From Scytalidium lignicola (lineage: Eukaryota > Ascomycota > Leotiomycetes), in NCBI GenBank assembly GCA_002812745.2, contig NCSJ02000389.1, positions 1 to 37,770 of the forward strand: a stretch of DNA of 37,770 nt. Reading direction: 5' to 3'. Under the pieces are notes generated by a model. It searched no databases and was not told the origin of the DNA. It was given only the letters and a program-made list of their open reading frames with translations. This document shows, piece by piece, positions 1-12,051 of this stretch (within the stretch, counting starts at the first letter, position 1; every line of letters starts with the position of its first letter). The position numbers were made by a program, and so were the translations under genes.

Positions 1-1150
1 ATTAAAGGTTATAATAATCTAAAAGTATATTAACTTTCTTATTAGATTCAACTGTATATATTCTTCAATACTTTAAAGCTTTTACAATAGTTAATATCTC
101 TTTATTTAATGTTTGATAATTTCTTTTTTATAATGTTTAACTTTCTTGATTAAAAATGTTAATAATACTTAATAATATCATTTATTAATCTGCTGTGATT
201 ATAATAACATAACTTTTAATATTACATCAGAGGTATTAGTTTTAATTCTTATTCCTCTTTTTAGATTAAAGATTCTTAAGAAACTTCCTTTCATGAAAGC
301 ATCTTTAATGCTTTAGAATACTTCCTTTATAATGTTATTTTATTTGTATGCTTAATCCTTCTTTATGAGTTTGGTTAATAGTACAAAGATTTTAGAATAG
401 TCTTTTACAAATCTTCAATAGTAATTAGCCAACTTTAAGAAACTTTATAATTGTTTAATTGTCTTAAGTAGTTTTTATTCTTTAATTGACTAAATCTTAT
501 TGTTTAAGGTTTCTATTCTTTCTCCAGAAATATAATGTTTTAAGAATTGAACTTATTCTTTATAGAATTTGTATTTTATTAGTTTACAATATAATCCTAC
601 TTTTTACAATGTTTGTAAAATAAGCTTGATATACTCTTTGTGTTCTTTAATACTTTTCAAGTAAATGATTATATTATTTAAATATACTATTATGAATTTC
701 TTTAAATATCTTTCTAATATATAGTTTATTATTCTTTGTTATGTTGTTAGAATATTAGTTATATTAAACATTATAACTAATAGTTTAAATAATTTGTATT
801 TTGTTCGAATAGTAGTTTTTTACTTGTTATTCTTTTTAATCTTAATCAGATTAAATGTTGATTATAAGTTTAACTTAGTAAATATAACAACTCTCTTCAA
901 CTTGTTTATTATTAAATCTATTAATAGTAAAGGGTATTAGTCTTTTTTAGTTTTACTATTTAAGTATTTATAATTATCATAAGGTTATCCTAATAGATTA
1001 TCTCCTTTCTTTGTATAATATAATAATATTCTNAACTTTATTATGACTTTCTTTGTATAAACCTTTAAGTATTATTTTCTTAAGTAATTATTTCTTTGTT
1101 ACCTTATCTTTAATAAGAGTTATTTAATAAATTAGTTTGAAGTCTTTATA
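1..1150 (-). mobile_element. Ty3/gypsy LTR retrotransposon pol relic (RT region)
   Basis: Read on the minus strand, roughly 910 down to 510 gives a heavily stop-interrupted translation in the order of a gypsy reverse transcriptase. A piece like the palm start (AYNQ.I) is followed by an E(Q)NTNYLNY block matching the FRTRYGLFEY region. Then comes the VYLDDI-like stretch, read as YI(N)II with its Asp lost, and a 'KVLKNTKSISSL' stretch matching the usual SKTLEEHKEH.. helix. From about 480 to 250 the translation continues as a YYRRFIKDYSKI..LTKLIKK-like block, the usual connection to RNase H. Every frame carries many TAA/TAG codons and the DNA is extremely AT-rich, so it is dead. It runs off the left edge, and no LTR was recognised. 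The right limit is approximate. Confidence 0.7.
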
Positions 1151-1299
1151 GATATTATTGAAATATTCAGAAGAACTGGAATAATTAAACCTTAACATCA
1201 TGCTAATACTAAAGCTTAATTCAATACTAATAGTAAAGTTATACTCAGTATGTTGAACATGCTTAGTTATAATGTCACAGGCAGGACACAAGCATAACA

Positions 1300-2600
1300 T
1301 GGTTACAGGACATGATGATAGTATTACAAACCTTAACCATCAACAGAAGAACTAACAACGCTAGAGTTATGAAGATAAGGAATACAACCAAAGAAAAACA
1401 ACAAAATAAGAGTCAAACAACAACGAACATGAGGATTTACTGTAATTCAACTAGTTAGTTAAGGAGAGAAACATACATGAAGTGCTTTAGTTAGCAGAAA
1501 AAANTTTTACACCTTAAATTCAAATGCAAAGTAACTGTGAAGCAATTCAGCAATGACGATAATGTACTAATTACTCATAAAGACCTGAAAGAAGTACTTG
1601 TAGAAGTTATTCAACTTTAAGAGTGTACATAAGCCCAGATAGCAACTCCTTCAACAATAACAATGTAGTCTGACAGTAAGTACACAGAGAACACATAACA
1701 AAGGACTTATAGACTACCAACGAAAAAANGACTACGAAATCATCATATACACTTCAAGTATGCTGTCAAAGCTCAAGAACTATAACCTACAAGACATAAT
1801 AACAACAATTAATATAGTCACATTCTTATAAAGTAGTATACATGCAATAAGGCAATTACTCAACGATAATATAATAGTAATCTTCGAAGATAGTTAGAAA
1901 GAATGGTATTTGCTTAACACATAATAAGTTCAAAAGGTATTTGGAGAAGAAGTACAAATTGTTAACAGTAAAGTTATTGTATATACCAAGGGAATATCCA
2001 ATTACTTGTTAACTAAATATAACAAAGCCTTAATTAAAGAAGTACTAGAAAAAGAGAATAAAATAACAATACTTCAGGTTAAAGCTTGTTAAGCTTACAA
2101 AGGAAGTCAACAGTAGAAAAGTTACTTATATATTAAACTAACAATTACAAGAGATGTATACAAACTTACAGACTAAGGTTTGTACTAAGAAGGTTAAGTA
2201 TTTTACTATAAGCTATTCAAGAATAAGTTACAACCAAAGTAATATTTCAAATGCTAAGTTTGAGGATATCATGCATAATATTACAAGGCAGAGAAGCAAT
2301 ATGCTTGTTATACAAGAGTAGTGTATGAAGGAGGAGAAGAAGAATGTTCAATAAACTTAAGAGAAATTGTACTTAAGTGTTGTAATTGTAACAAGGAATA
2401 TATAACGTTTGATTAAAGTTGTCCAATAATAAAAGAGTATTAAGATCAAGCAAAAGAAGTATATAAAAACAAAGTAATAAAATTAATTAGACTAAACAAC
2501 ATAATCCATACTATAACTTAACTTAACATAACCAAGCTAATAGAAAGTAATAAAGAAGAAGAATAACAAATAGTATTTAAAAGGAAAANGACTTAGAACT
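1300..2600 (+). pseudogene. LINE ORF1 (gag-like, zinc-knuckle) relic
   Basis: The C-terminal part is the readable piece. Around 2250-2450 a translation gives Cys..His..Cys spacing followed by KCCNCNKEYITFD*SCP and then a (Q)AKEVYKNK stretch. This matches the second knuckle plus the 'FDRSCPVRKEQ..KAKEAYRNR' ending typical of Tad/LINE ORF1 proteins. Such proteins bind the element RNA during retrotransposition. Stops are frequent and consistent with CAA/CAG to TAA/TAG and TGG to TAG/TAA changes. The N-terminal half is rich in AAC/ACA codons and cannot be delimited. This is a non-functional relic. Confidence 0.6.
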
Positions 2601-2639
2601 CAAGCAAACTTATAAAGTAGACTTACAAGTCTAAGTATT

Positions 2640-5028
2640 ATAAGAAGAATAAATAGAAATACCTTAAACAAATTTTCAAGTTAACATAATAACTTTATGT
2701 CTAGTTAACTACTACCTAGCTCATTGTCAAGCTTTGTAACCAGCCAAAGCGATGAAGATCTAATAAACTAGTAATAACAGACTAGTTAACAAAGTAATAT
2801 AATAATAAACATAATCATAGTATAACTATGATTATAGTCTTATATTAAAATTAAAATAAAAGATGTGAATACATGATAAAAGTATTAAAGGACAATAGTA
2901 AGTATAATGTGTTAATAGTCCAAGAACTGTAAGTAAACAAATAAACCAAAGATATATACTGTTTAAATAATAAGAATTACCAAAGAATATAAGGTAATAA
3001 AAGAGTAGTTATATACATATATAAACACTATGAATTAGTTGTATAATTGTACAAAGCAGAAGAAGACTAGGCAAAAGTAGTGTTTATAACTGAAAATATA
3101 ATGGTTTACTTGATATACTTAGCCAGATATACAACCTTAAATTAGTATACACTTATTTATAATCTCATTGTAGCAGAACTAGAAAGTTGTATAATACTAA
3201 CAAGTAATTTTAATCAACATCACTTAATATAGGATAAAGAAAAAANGAATAAACAACAAAGTCAATGAATTGTTAATGTTAGTATAATGATGAAGGCTTA
3301 AGCTTATTATATTCAGGGGAGAATCTATATAAAGACAAGATAATAACAAGAACTTAATTATTAACTATGCTTAGTACACAACAAACCTTTGAATTTAGTA
3401 TATAAGAGTTGAAGACTAGACTAGCTCAGACTATACCTTACAACTTATCAAAATCAAACCTGAAGTAAGTAGACAACAAACATATAGCAGAGAACCAAGT
3501 TATAGTTAAAGATTAATAGACTATGAAAAAGTTAAAGCAACAACAATTAGCTCATTACTCCTCTTNAGNACTATATATCTACTAAGAAGTAACTAGATAA
3601 AGCAATTGATATACTAACAAAACAATTGATTGATATTGTAAATAAGACAATACCTAGAAGGAAGTTATTAATTAACTACTTAACACTATAATAGAATTAT
3701 ATAACCAAGAAAGCAATTAAGGTTACTCAGAAAGTAGAATGCTAATAACATACAAATAAGTCTCTGTAAAATCACCAGAACCTAAATTAAGCTCTTAAAG
3801 AACAAAAGGAAAGAATTGCCTAAGCTTAAACAAAAAGCTAATAATAAACAATAATAATAANAACAAAGNATACTTANAAGNTNTGAATGCTNNAACANTA
3901 AGNATNAATATATAANTATACACTTGCTAACTTATTAAAGATCTTAAAGTTATATAATAATAACTTAAAAAGACTATTAACATATATATATAATAAGAAA
4001 GTAATAATGTTTATAATTAAGTTTTTCTTAAAAGTACAAGTAGATTATATCAGATTATAAGACATAAATCAAGCAAAAGTAATTAAGATAAACAAAGGTT
4101 ATAATGAAGTAACTATTATATAAGTACTTTATAAGGTTAAAGTATAAAAAANCATTAAGGCTAAACTGATTAACTAATAAGTTTTTATAAGTTTACAGTT
4201 AACTATTACAATGAATTCTAATAATCTTAATTGAAATAAACTTTAGACTAAAATACTTTCTTTACAACTATTATATAACGAATATAATAGTATTATAGAA
4301 ACTAGGTAAGATAATAGAACAATTATAATAAGTTAGAGGATAATAATTAATCATATTACTTAATTGTATAATAAAAGTATTTGAAGTTATAATAGTTATT
4401 TATATTACAAAAGTAATAAAGAAGTAAAGATTATTCCTAGAAGGACAAATAGAAAATAGACATAGTAAATTTACAAAATTAATAATAAGAACAATAATAA
4501 ATATTATTTATACAATATAAAGTTAAGGTATTACTATATTATTATTATAACTTGATCTTAAAGGGGTATTTGATATAGTAGACTATAAATAGTTATAATA
4601 TATATTCTAAGAGAAAGGCTTTTTATAATAGTTAATAAGTTAGATTAACAACTATTTAACAAATAAGATTATTTGTTTATCCTTCAACAGTAAAATAACT
4701 TAACTAATCTTAATAAAGGCAAGAGTCTTATAAGGTTCTCTACTCTTATTAATATTATTTATATTATATATTTTTACTTTATATAATGAATTAAGAAAGA
4801 TAAAAGGTTTAATTATAATTAGTTTTGTAAATGATATAAACCTTCTTAGTTATATACATATTATAAAGAGTTATTATAAGATACTAGAAGTAGGCTAAAA
4901 AATATACAAAAGGTAAGTAATATATAAAGGTATACAATTTAAAGCAAGTAAAAGCAAGTTAATACACTTTATATATACTTATATAACAAGGAAGAAGTTA
5001 ATATACCTTAATAGTTAGTGTGCTCATA
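2640..5028 (+). pseudogene. LINE ORF2 relic, 5' part: AP-like endonuclease and reverse transcriptase
   Basis: At 2911-2929 the translation LIVQEL corresponds to the 'LAIQEPW' start of the endonuclease domain. At 3191-3226 IILTSNFNQHHL corresponds to 'LLGDFNLHHP'. From 4551 the translation LDLKGVFDIVD is the reverse transcriptase 'DLKGAFDNV' motif. It is followed by an L*GSLLLLILF block (the QGSPLSPILF motif) and, at 4824-4835, FVND, the catalytic F-A/V-D-D motif with one Asp changed to Asn (GAT to AAT). The reading frame then runs to the TA at 5027-5028, where a DNA transposon interrupts it. Many in-frame stops are present. The order endonuclease then RT fixes the plus orientation. Confidence 0.8.
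3861..3916. other. Cluster of ambiguous bases in the LINE relic
   Basis: About ten N characters fall within this short AT-rich stretch between the endonuclease and RT parts of the LINE. Most other Ns in the window stand next to runs of A or T. This looks like consensus or assembly uncertainty in repeated, low-complexity DNA, not biology. Confidence 0.7.
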
Positions 5029-5115
5029 ACAGTTTTNATCGCTTACTAACTACTTAGAAGTAGTTGACGATAAAAATCCATCACTGTTTAAAAATCTGTT
5101 ACCTTTTGGTAATTA
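5029..5115 (+). repeat. Left terminal inverted repeat of pogo/Fot1 copy 1
   Basis: Partner of 7378-7469. It contains CTTACTAACTAC, an adjoining degenerate palindrome, and two degenerate copies of an 18-bp unit related to the iterons at the other end. The two ends differ mainly by C/T or G/A transitions, as expected after independent RIP. Confidence 0.85.
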
Positions 5116-5329
5116 TTGTACTATATAATTTACTATACAATTTATATCTGAATAAAGAACAGGATATATATTTTAATATATTTACTCTTTGAATTCTATA
5201 AAATCTTAATCTAATTATAATGGTTTTGTAGTTATAATAATTATAATAGTAATAGTAATAATAATAATTATAACAATTATAATAAGGGTAACATCTGTTA
5301 TTTATAGATCATCTATTACTATTCCAAGC

Positions 5330-7266
5330 TGCTTAATAACATTATCTACAGCTATATACTAGCTTAATAGAAAATTGTATATATTATTTAATATAAAATC
5401 AACTTCTTGTTCTTTATCTATAAATATTACTATTCCTTTAAATATTACTGGATTAACTGGTTTATTAAGTGTTTCTACTAATAAATATACTAGTATAAGG
5501 TGTTGTTTAGTCTTCCTTCCTTTGGTAATACGTTAAATTGTAACTTTATACTTTTTTCCNTTTACTTTTTACTCTTTTAACTCTTCAAGATATATCTTTT
5601 TAATTTATGCCTCTTATTTCCTTTAAGTAATTTTAGTTTGTTTTTGTAAAGTTATCTCTTCATATTATTTCTTAAGATAAAGTTTTTCATGAAGATTAAT
5701 AATATAATCTTCATCTTTAAACTTGATAATCCTTTTTCAACTTTATACTTTAACATTTAATAGTTCATTTATCCTTGATATAGTTATAAAATGCTTAATT
5801 CTAGTAAAATCTAAATAATCAAGTATAAACTTTATACCTTTGATTATAAATAAATGTTATTAAGTTAAAGGATTAAAGAATACCTTTAGAATTTACATTT
5901 TAAGCTTTTTTNAAAGCTTGAATACTATGACAAGTAGTTTTAGATGTTAAAGGAAGAATTAGAAGTATTAACTTTATTAAGTAATTAAGAATAGAATAAA
6001 CATAAAGTTTTGAAAATGTTTTGTTAACATTAATTAACTATATACTACTTTCTTGAAAAGTATAATATATAATAACTTTTGTAAAANGTTTTTACTTAAA
6101 TATTAATTAAGTTATAAAGAAAAGATATAATTGTATATTCAAGTTCAAGGTAACTAAATACTTTATATACAACTTGTTTATAATAATGCTTATATAACCA
6201 AAATACCTTTATATCTAAAGATTGAAGAATATAAGTAAGATATAATAGAAACTTTAAAGGAATAATATGATACTTTTAAACAAGCTTTATAAATTTAGTA
6301 GATTCATGAGATTCATGTTTATTAACAAGGAAAAGCTTATTTTCAATTAGTTAATTTGTCTTTAAGTTAATATATATATACTTTTGTGAATGTTAAATTC
6401 CTTCTTTTACACTTAAATATTTAATAAAATAGTATAACTAAATTACTTTAACTTGATTATTTGTATATCCCTTTTTAATAAGAATAATGTATATGTTATC
6501 AAGAAGGTTATCTTATGCTTAATTTTCTATAATCTATATATCTTCAACAAGTATAATTAGTAAAATAAATGCTTTTCTATCAGTAAAAATATATTCTATA
6601 ATAATAACAGACTTATGATTTTGAAAGGTACTTTTATAAAGTTAATAATTTATTAGTAAAAAGATATATTTAAGAGAATATATTTATTTCTAATATCTCT
6701 TTCATTTTTACTAATATAATAACTTCTTCTCTAAGTATAATACTAACTTAAAAGCTTATTTCATCTATATTATAAATATTATACCTCTTAACCTTGTTTT
6801 TGTACTTTAGATCTTTGTATTTCAAAAACTATTGTTTTATAACCTCCTTATCTTAAGCTTGAATTCATTTCTTCTTAATTAGTTTAGTTTTGATGATGTG
6901 AAAACTTAGATTATCTTTTATAAATTATCATAACCATAATATAAATAGCTCTTCTTTATTGTTATTAAGATATGTAGTTACCCTTAAAACCATAACTTTA
7001 TTTAATAAGTTTCTATTATATACTTGATTTCGAATATAAGCTATTAAAGCTTTAATTTGATGTAGTTTCAAGAAGAAAGAACATTTACATTGTGTTTTAA
7101 GCTTTTTTGCATTCAATTCACGTTGAATTGCTTTTTAAAGAATGTTGATTTTAAGCTTGAATATACATATTGTAATTATAATTGTAACATGATTATCAAG
7201 GTCTTTTTGATTATCCAAATACTATTGAATAACTTGATACAATTGACTATCAAAGGTAAAAGTCAT
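5330..7266 (-). pseudogene. pogo/Fot1-type transposase relic
   Basis: Reading on the minus strand from an ATG at 7266, the first 50 codons resemble the psq-type helix-turn-helix of fungal pogo transposases (VTIIITICIF in place of 'VTAAARAFDV'). Further on, NIYNIDEISFQ at about 6780-6750 is the 'NIYNMDETGFQ' motif with the first catalytic Asp at 6763-6765. NKHESHEST at about 6325-6295 corresponds to 'DGHGSHLTPEF', with the second Asp changed to Asn. It is followed by HIIPLKFLLYLTYILQSLD ('IIPLCLPPHTTHLLQPLD'). In-frame stops are many. Original length would be roughly 550-650 residues. The enzyme would have cut and pasted the element; this copy is dead. Confidence 0.8.
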
Positions 7267-7377
7267 TTTAAGAAAAGTCCTTGTTATAATTTTATGTATT
7301 TATCTTGAAATTGTATAATAATAATAATATAAAACACAAAAAAGGTATATAATTCTAATGTTTAAGGTTTTGTAAAA

Positions 7378-7431
7378 GGTAATGGATTTTTAAACGGTAA
7401 TGGATTTTTAAACGGTAATGGATTTTTGTCG
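7378..7431 (+). repeat. 18-bp subterminal iterons of pogo/Fot1 copy 1 (2.8 copies)
   Basis: GGTAATGGATTTTTAAAC occurs at 7378-7395 and 7396-7413. A third unit at 7414-7431 shares its first 14 bases. They lie just inside the right inverted repeat; the left end carries degenerate partners. Subterminal direct repeats like these are commonly transposase binding sites; that role is inferred here. Confidence 0.8.
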
Positions 7432-7469
7432 TCAACTACCTTTAAGTAGTTAGTAAGTGATAAAACTAC
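7378..7469 (-). repeat. Right terminal inverted repeat of pogo/Fot1 copy 1
   Basis: The reverse complement matches 5029-5115 over about 80 bp. The outermost bases differ between ends as AC versus GT before AGTTTT, which fits an original GC mutated by RIP on opposite strands. TA follows at 7470-7471. Confidence 0.85.
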
Positions 7470-7471
7470 TA

Positions 7472-8600
7472 CAAGCACATCAACTATTAATAACAAAGAA
7501 TTAAAACTTAAAGAATTAACTTGTTTTCTAAGGATTTAACTTAATTAATAATTTAACTTTAAAGCTTATACAAAGGCAATTAAGAAAAANGCTAACTATA
7601 TAAATATTTACATTAACAAGACTAACAACAAAGATATAAGGATACAACTTTATAAAAGTAAGACAGATTTATACAATAGTTATACAAAGTACAATTATAT
7701 ATAATACTATTATATACCATCAATCTACAAAATCTAATGATAATCCAAGAAGAATTAATTATCACTTATTTACAATGTAATCATAATGTCTTTATATAAT
7801 AACAAAAGCTTATAAAGACATTTTAATTCAGAGTTTAAAGACAAAGATATTTTACTTATTATTAAACTTATACTTAAACAAAAGAGTAATAACATTTGAG
7901 GATTACTTTAATTACATAAGCTTAAAGCAAGTAATTCACTAAATAAACAATAAGGTAATAAGACTCTTGAAGAAAAGAAGAAGATATAAGTAGTAGATAA
8001 AAAAGCAACTACTTAAAGAAAGTAACAAATACAAAATAACATAGTTATAACAATGAAGAGATTATTAAATAATATTACAGGCAATCAACATAATTATAAC
8101 AAGAGATTAAAAGGTAAGATAAACTTAAAACTTCGAAGTTATTAAGTTGACTAAGCTATATAATTATACAAAANGTTGTAAACTTTTTTACTTTTGACAA
8201 AAAANGTATTACTCTTATATAATAAGCTAAATAAAACAATTAACTTACTAATTATATAAATTCATACTAATAAAATTAAACTATAAACATATTTGTTTAA
8301 ACATTATATACTTGATATAAATATACTATTATGTAATTATGAACTTGTAAAAGAAATAACTTATTATTTAATCATTAACTGTTTAAACTTAAAATGAATA
8401 AGAAAAAGCTTTAAAACAAGGGCTTATATAATAAAAGACTTAAGAAAGATATTGAGAAGTTGTTAAAAATGTAAATAGATTACTAATTAAGTATTAATTA
8501 TAAGAAGGTTATAAGAGTATAAATTAATAATATAACTGAGGATCTAAGAGTAAAACAAGATGATAGCAAAGTAATAACATCTTAAAAAANCTAAACTACT
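7472..8600 (+). pseudogene. LINE ORF2 relic, 3' part (RT thumb and C-terminal region)
   Basis: Directly after the transposon the LINE frame resumes. KELKLKELTCFLG corresponds to the 'ESARFLGVWLD' stretch that follows the RT palm in Tad-like elements. Between about 7660 and 7900 the translation resembles the conserved 'YG..WHSP...IQN+.LR.I.GAFK.TP' segment, followed by ILLIIKLILKQK in place of 'PPIDIYLDQR'. Stops and Ns interrupt every frame. RNase H residues could not be picked out with confidence. Confidence 0.68.
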
Positions 8601-8639
8601 AATTATTAACTTAATAGTATAATAAAACTCTTCTTAACC

Positions 8640-8850
8640 AAGCTAATAAGTTGAGTACTAGACAAGAGGATAATAAAGACAAGGTAAGGCAATTATACTC
8701 AAGCAAATAAAGAATAGTATAGAGGTTTTCACTTAGCCAAGGAGTTAATATGGTTTCCTGTATAATAGTATAATTATCTTATATACCCTTAAGGTAGCCT
8801 TATAACTTATAGTATAAGAATAATAATAATAAATAAATAAAAGTTCAGTA
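8640..8850 (+). repeat. LINE 3' end with AAT simple-repeat tail
   Basis: The stretch from about 8660 to 8840 matches the reverse complement of 37,610-37,770. Shared islands include GGTTTTCACTTAGCCAAG and ATACCCTTAAGGTAGCCT. Both copies end in AGTATAAGAATAATAATAAT. This is the 3' UTR and tail of the LINE, and the second copy defines its limit. Confidence 0.77.
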
Positions 8851-11400
8851 TGTTAAAAGAAAAGTAAAATATATATATTTAAAATTAAAATTCTAGAAAA
8901 TTCTATTATATATTTGATTTATAATAATAGAATTTAATCGAATATTCTATTAATATATAAATTAATATATTAAAATTATAAGTTAAACTATTATAAATAT
9001 GATATTTGATTTTTTGATCACATGATTTAGTATTTAATTAGTATTTTAATTAATTATAGTATTTACTAAATTAATTTTAATTAGTATAAACTTAAATTAA
9101 TATTATATTAATTTTTGAAAATTAAAATTAATATTAATTAATTAGTTAATTAATTAATTTTTACTAAATACTATATATTAATTTCCGAATCTTGCTTAAT
9201 ACATCAAAAATCACCTTATACAACTTTTGCCTTAATACTATTTAATACTAGTAAACATTAGCTTAAACATAAAGTACCTCGACTATTATTATATTAAAGA
9301 CATCAGCTTATCAGTTATACTATGAAGAATTTATTAAAGAACTTTAACATCATAAAAGCAAATATAAACTCTAATGCATATTATGTTATCTAAATCTAAC
9401 TTTCCTTAATACTACAAGCATAACCTATGCTTAAAGCAGTATTCATATATTATATTCCTTTTTNATTAGTCTTACAGCTTATCTACTAAAATATTCAAAG
9501 CTTATAATAGCCTTTATTTTATAAACATTATTATAATAGTAAAAATGCTTATAACAAGAACTCTTGTCAAAATTAACTATTGTACAGTCTTTTATAATAA
9601 CTTTAACCTTCATAAGCAAATTACATATGTAAACAATTTAACAAAACATATTTAATACATGATTTTTACACTTTTATAAAAACTTCCTTAATTTGATCTT
9701 TATCCTTTTTATTTACATACAATTTTATACATTAACAATCTTTATAATCGTCTTAGCTTAAGTACTAATTATACTATAAGTTATACTACTTGCTTAACAA
9801 GTAGAATTACATATCAACATGTAAAATCTTAATAATCATATTATAAGTTCATGTTTAAAAGTTATAACGTCGAAGTACTAAAGCATAACAATCTAAAGAA
9901 GTAAATCTAGACTTTAAGAGTAATACTTCCATGTTAATAACTAAATTACTACAACTCAATTTGTTATATAAAATCTTTATGTTAAAACTGCTAACTTATA
10001 CTCTGATTACTAACTTTCTAATTAGCTAATACAAAGATATTATAAAATACCAAATAACTAAGATATTCCTTAATATTTAAGTTAGCCCTTTAAATCTAGC
10101 CTAAGCCGTTAGAGAACAACATTCTTAAATCTCTTTTTGCAAATAACATGACTAATAACCTTGTAAACTATTCGAATGCCTTATATCTCCAAACTAGTAA
10201 AATATATTTACAAGTCCTATTTCTGAGCTTGAATATCAATTTTACAGTACAAGTAAGACGCTTATACTTAATGACAACCTAAACCCTTTAACTTACCTCT
10301 TACCTTATACATTAACAGCTAAGGAGATACTATTACTTTAATGTATATATAAACAAACATAATTAACACTTTTTNAATTCCTTTTCCTTAGTTTAGTAAT
10401 TACAAAGCTAGTAAATGTACTAAGTATTATTATTAACCTTGTAAAATGTTCTTATTAACATTATAAAAGTTCTCTTAAGTACAATTTTATCTTTAATACT
10501 TTCTATTATTCAAGCTCTTATATACTTCAATTTAATCTTTTAACTTTTAAGCTTACTTTAACTTTTATTTTCTAAGTTATTAAGCTTGTCTTTGATTATC
10601 TCTAATTACAATAAAGACTATCAAACAAGATAATAGTCTTTAACTTTAATATGTTAAGTAATACTTTAATCATTAACTTTGTTATTCAAATTGTCATTAT
10701 TGTCTTTTTTNAACATTACCTTTATTTTATTAATCTCTTGATCAAGAACTTATTACTATACATTATTCTTAGTATTTATATTACTCTAATAGTTATTAAT
10801 TAGTTTATTATAATAACTAGTTAATTACTTGTATTATATTTACAATTACACCTTATACACAATAATAAAACTTACTTATAATTTGTCCTAAGTATAATCA
10901 TCTTTAACATTATTATCTTTTAACCTTTTACAATCCTTTTAGTTTATATTATTAAGTTATTTTATTTAAAGTTATACTTGAAGATGTATACAATTTACAA
11001 AAGGTTCTAGATTACTATCTTTTTCATTCAAGAGTTTATTATTTTAAGCTTGTACATTTAGAAGATTACTAAGCTTAAAAAGACTTAAGAGTAATATACA
11101 AGTAAATAGAATAATATATCATATCATGGTATATCTATTGATTATTAATGTAATCATCATCTTTGCCCTTAAGTATATAAGCTTTTACAACATTCAAATA
11201 ATGTACAAGTTGCTTATGTACAATGTTAAGCTAAAGTTAGAGTTTAGTATTCTTAATAAGCTTATCAAACTAGCTAATAAGCTTATAAACTTAACGAAGA
11301 TAAGTATAAGTACAAAGTATAATCTTATTAATACAAATAACATTAGTTGTAAAGATATTAAACGATGACACACACAATTAGTTAATTAAAAACTTAGCAA
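8851..11400. other. AT-rich repeat-derived DNA, not identified
   Basis: From 8851 to 9190 the DNA is almost pure A and T. From 9190 to about 11,100 the plus strand has more C than G, as if a coding element lies on the minus strand, but no motif was recognised through the stops. An 80-codon open stretch at 11,126-11,368 (plus) contains a helix-like segment vaguely like an LTR-retrotransposon capsid, which is too weak to call. I see no host gene here. Confidence 0.5.
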
Positions 11401-12051
11401 AAAGAGTCAGATATAATGCTTATATCTATATTAGAGATAATCTTGAAGATATCCTGTACAGTGAATCTAGCAAAGTTATCAAGACAACTAAAGTTTGTAT
11501 ACATAATGATAAGCTGCACAAGGATAGAGAGCACTGACAAAGTCTTAAGAGCATTAACGTTAAATCCAGTATTACTCTTACAGCAGAATCTGTCTTAGTT
11601 AGACGAGAAAAGCAGTAGAGGAGATCACCTTCAACCTCAGAAGTGGATTTGGTTAGGCTGTATTTTTGATGCTTTCATGCAGGTCGCAGTCCAAGCAGAG
11701 TGGAGCATACGAAGAGAAGAAGAGAAAAGCTTCAGTCAAGGAAAGGAAATAAGCTGTAATGTTAGCAAATATTAAAATAAAACCCAATTCCTGATACAAG
11801 GCTTGATATTCAGTGCAAACTACTAGCACTTGCCGTTTAACAAGCCTTTACAGTTGACTTAGGACAAACAAGAAACAAGAAGTAAAAAGGAGAAGGGCTA
11901 ACAGGACATCAGTTCCGAGGTCAAAAAGCATCTTACAACCGATTGTAGTATTGCCTTTTCTGTAACAGTCCAGGTGCCCTCCAGGAAGAATCTAAGAAAC
12001 AAAAATCAATTCGAAATAGCTCATTAGGAAGAATGCAGAATAACATAGATT
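11401..12051. other. Transition from AT-rich block to gene island; no gene seen
   Basis: Base composition rises to normal around 11,400-11,650. A 60-codon open stretch at 11,416-11,598 has no features of a real protein. The stretch probably holds the degraded promoter of the gene that follows. Confidence 0.5.

Larger units (their letters stand above)
5029..7469 (-). mobile_element. pogo/Fot1-type Tc1-mariner DNA transposon (copy 1), RIP-degraded
   Basis: The ends are inverted repeats of about 80 bp: the sequence from about 5031 to 5115 matches the reverse complement of 7378-7467. They are flanked by TA at 5027-5028 and 7470-7471, the target duplication used by this superfamily. The only gene is a transposase relic on the minus strand. 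The element sits inside LINE ORF2. Joining the DNA on either side, keeping a single TA, gives a continuous LINE reading frame, so the boundaries are supported to the base. A second copy of the family lies at about 36,591-37,600. Confidence 0.87.
1200..8850 (+). mobile_element. Tad1-like non-LTR (LINE) retrotransposon, RIP-degraded and interrupted
   Basis: Two ORFs are detectable only as stop-riddled translations: a gag-like ORF1 with zinc knuckles, then ORF2 with endonuclease and reverse transcriptase. The order, spacing and tail match fungal Tad1-clade LINEs. It is split by a pogo/Fot1-type element at 5029-7469. ORF2 resumes in frame just after that element, and the LINE ends near 8840 in an AAT-type simple-repeat tail. 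A second copy of the same 3' end lies inverted at 37,601-37,770. The 5' limit is not visible and is placed between the gypsy relic and the first ORF1 similarity. Ns, mostly beside A or T runs, add uncertainty. Confidence 0.82.

Noticed and set aside
7090..7308. Plus-strand ORF similar to the minus-strand ORF at 36,725-37,012
   Set aside because: The similarity is real but both are antisense shadows. The coding strand of the transposase relic is the opposite one in each copy.
1..11400. Scattered single Ns as a sign of programmed sites
   Set aside because: Most stand beside runs of A or T in repeats, which fits sequencing or consensus ambiguity.
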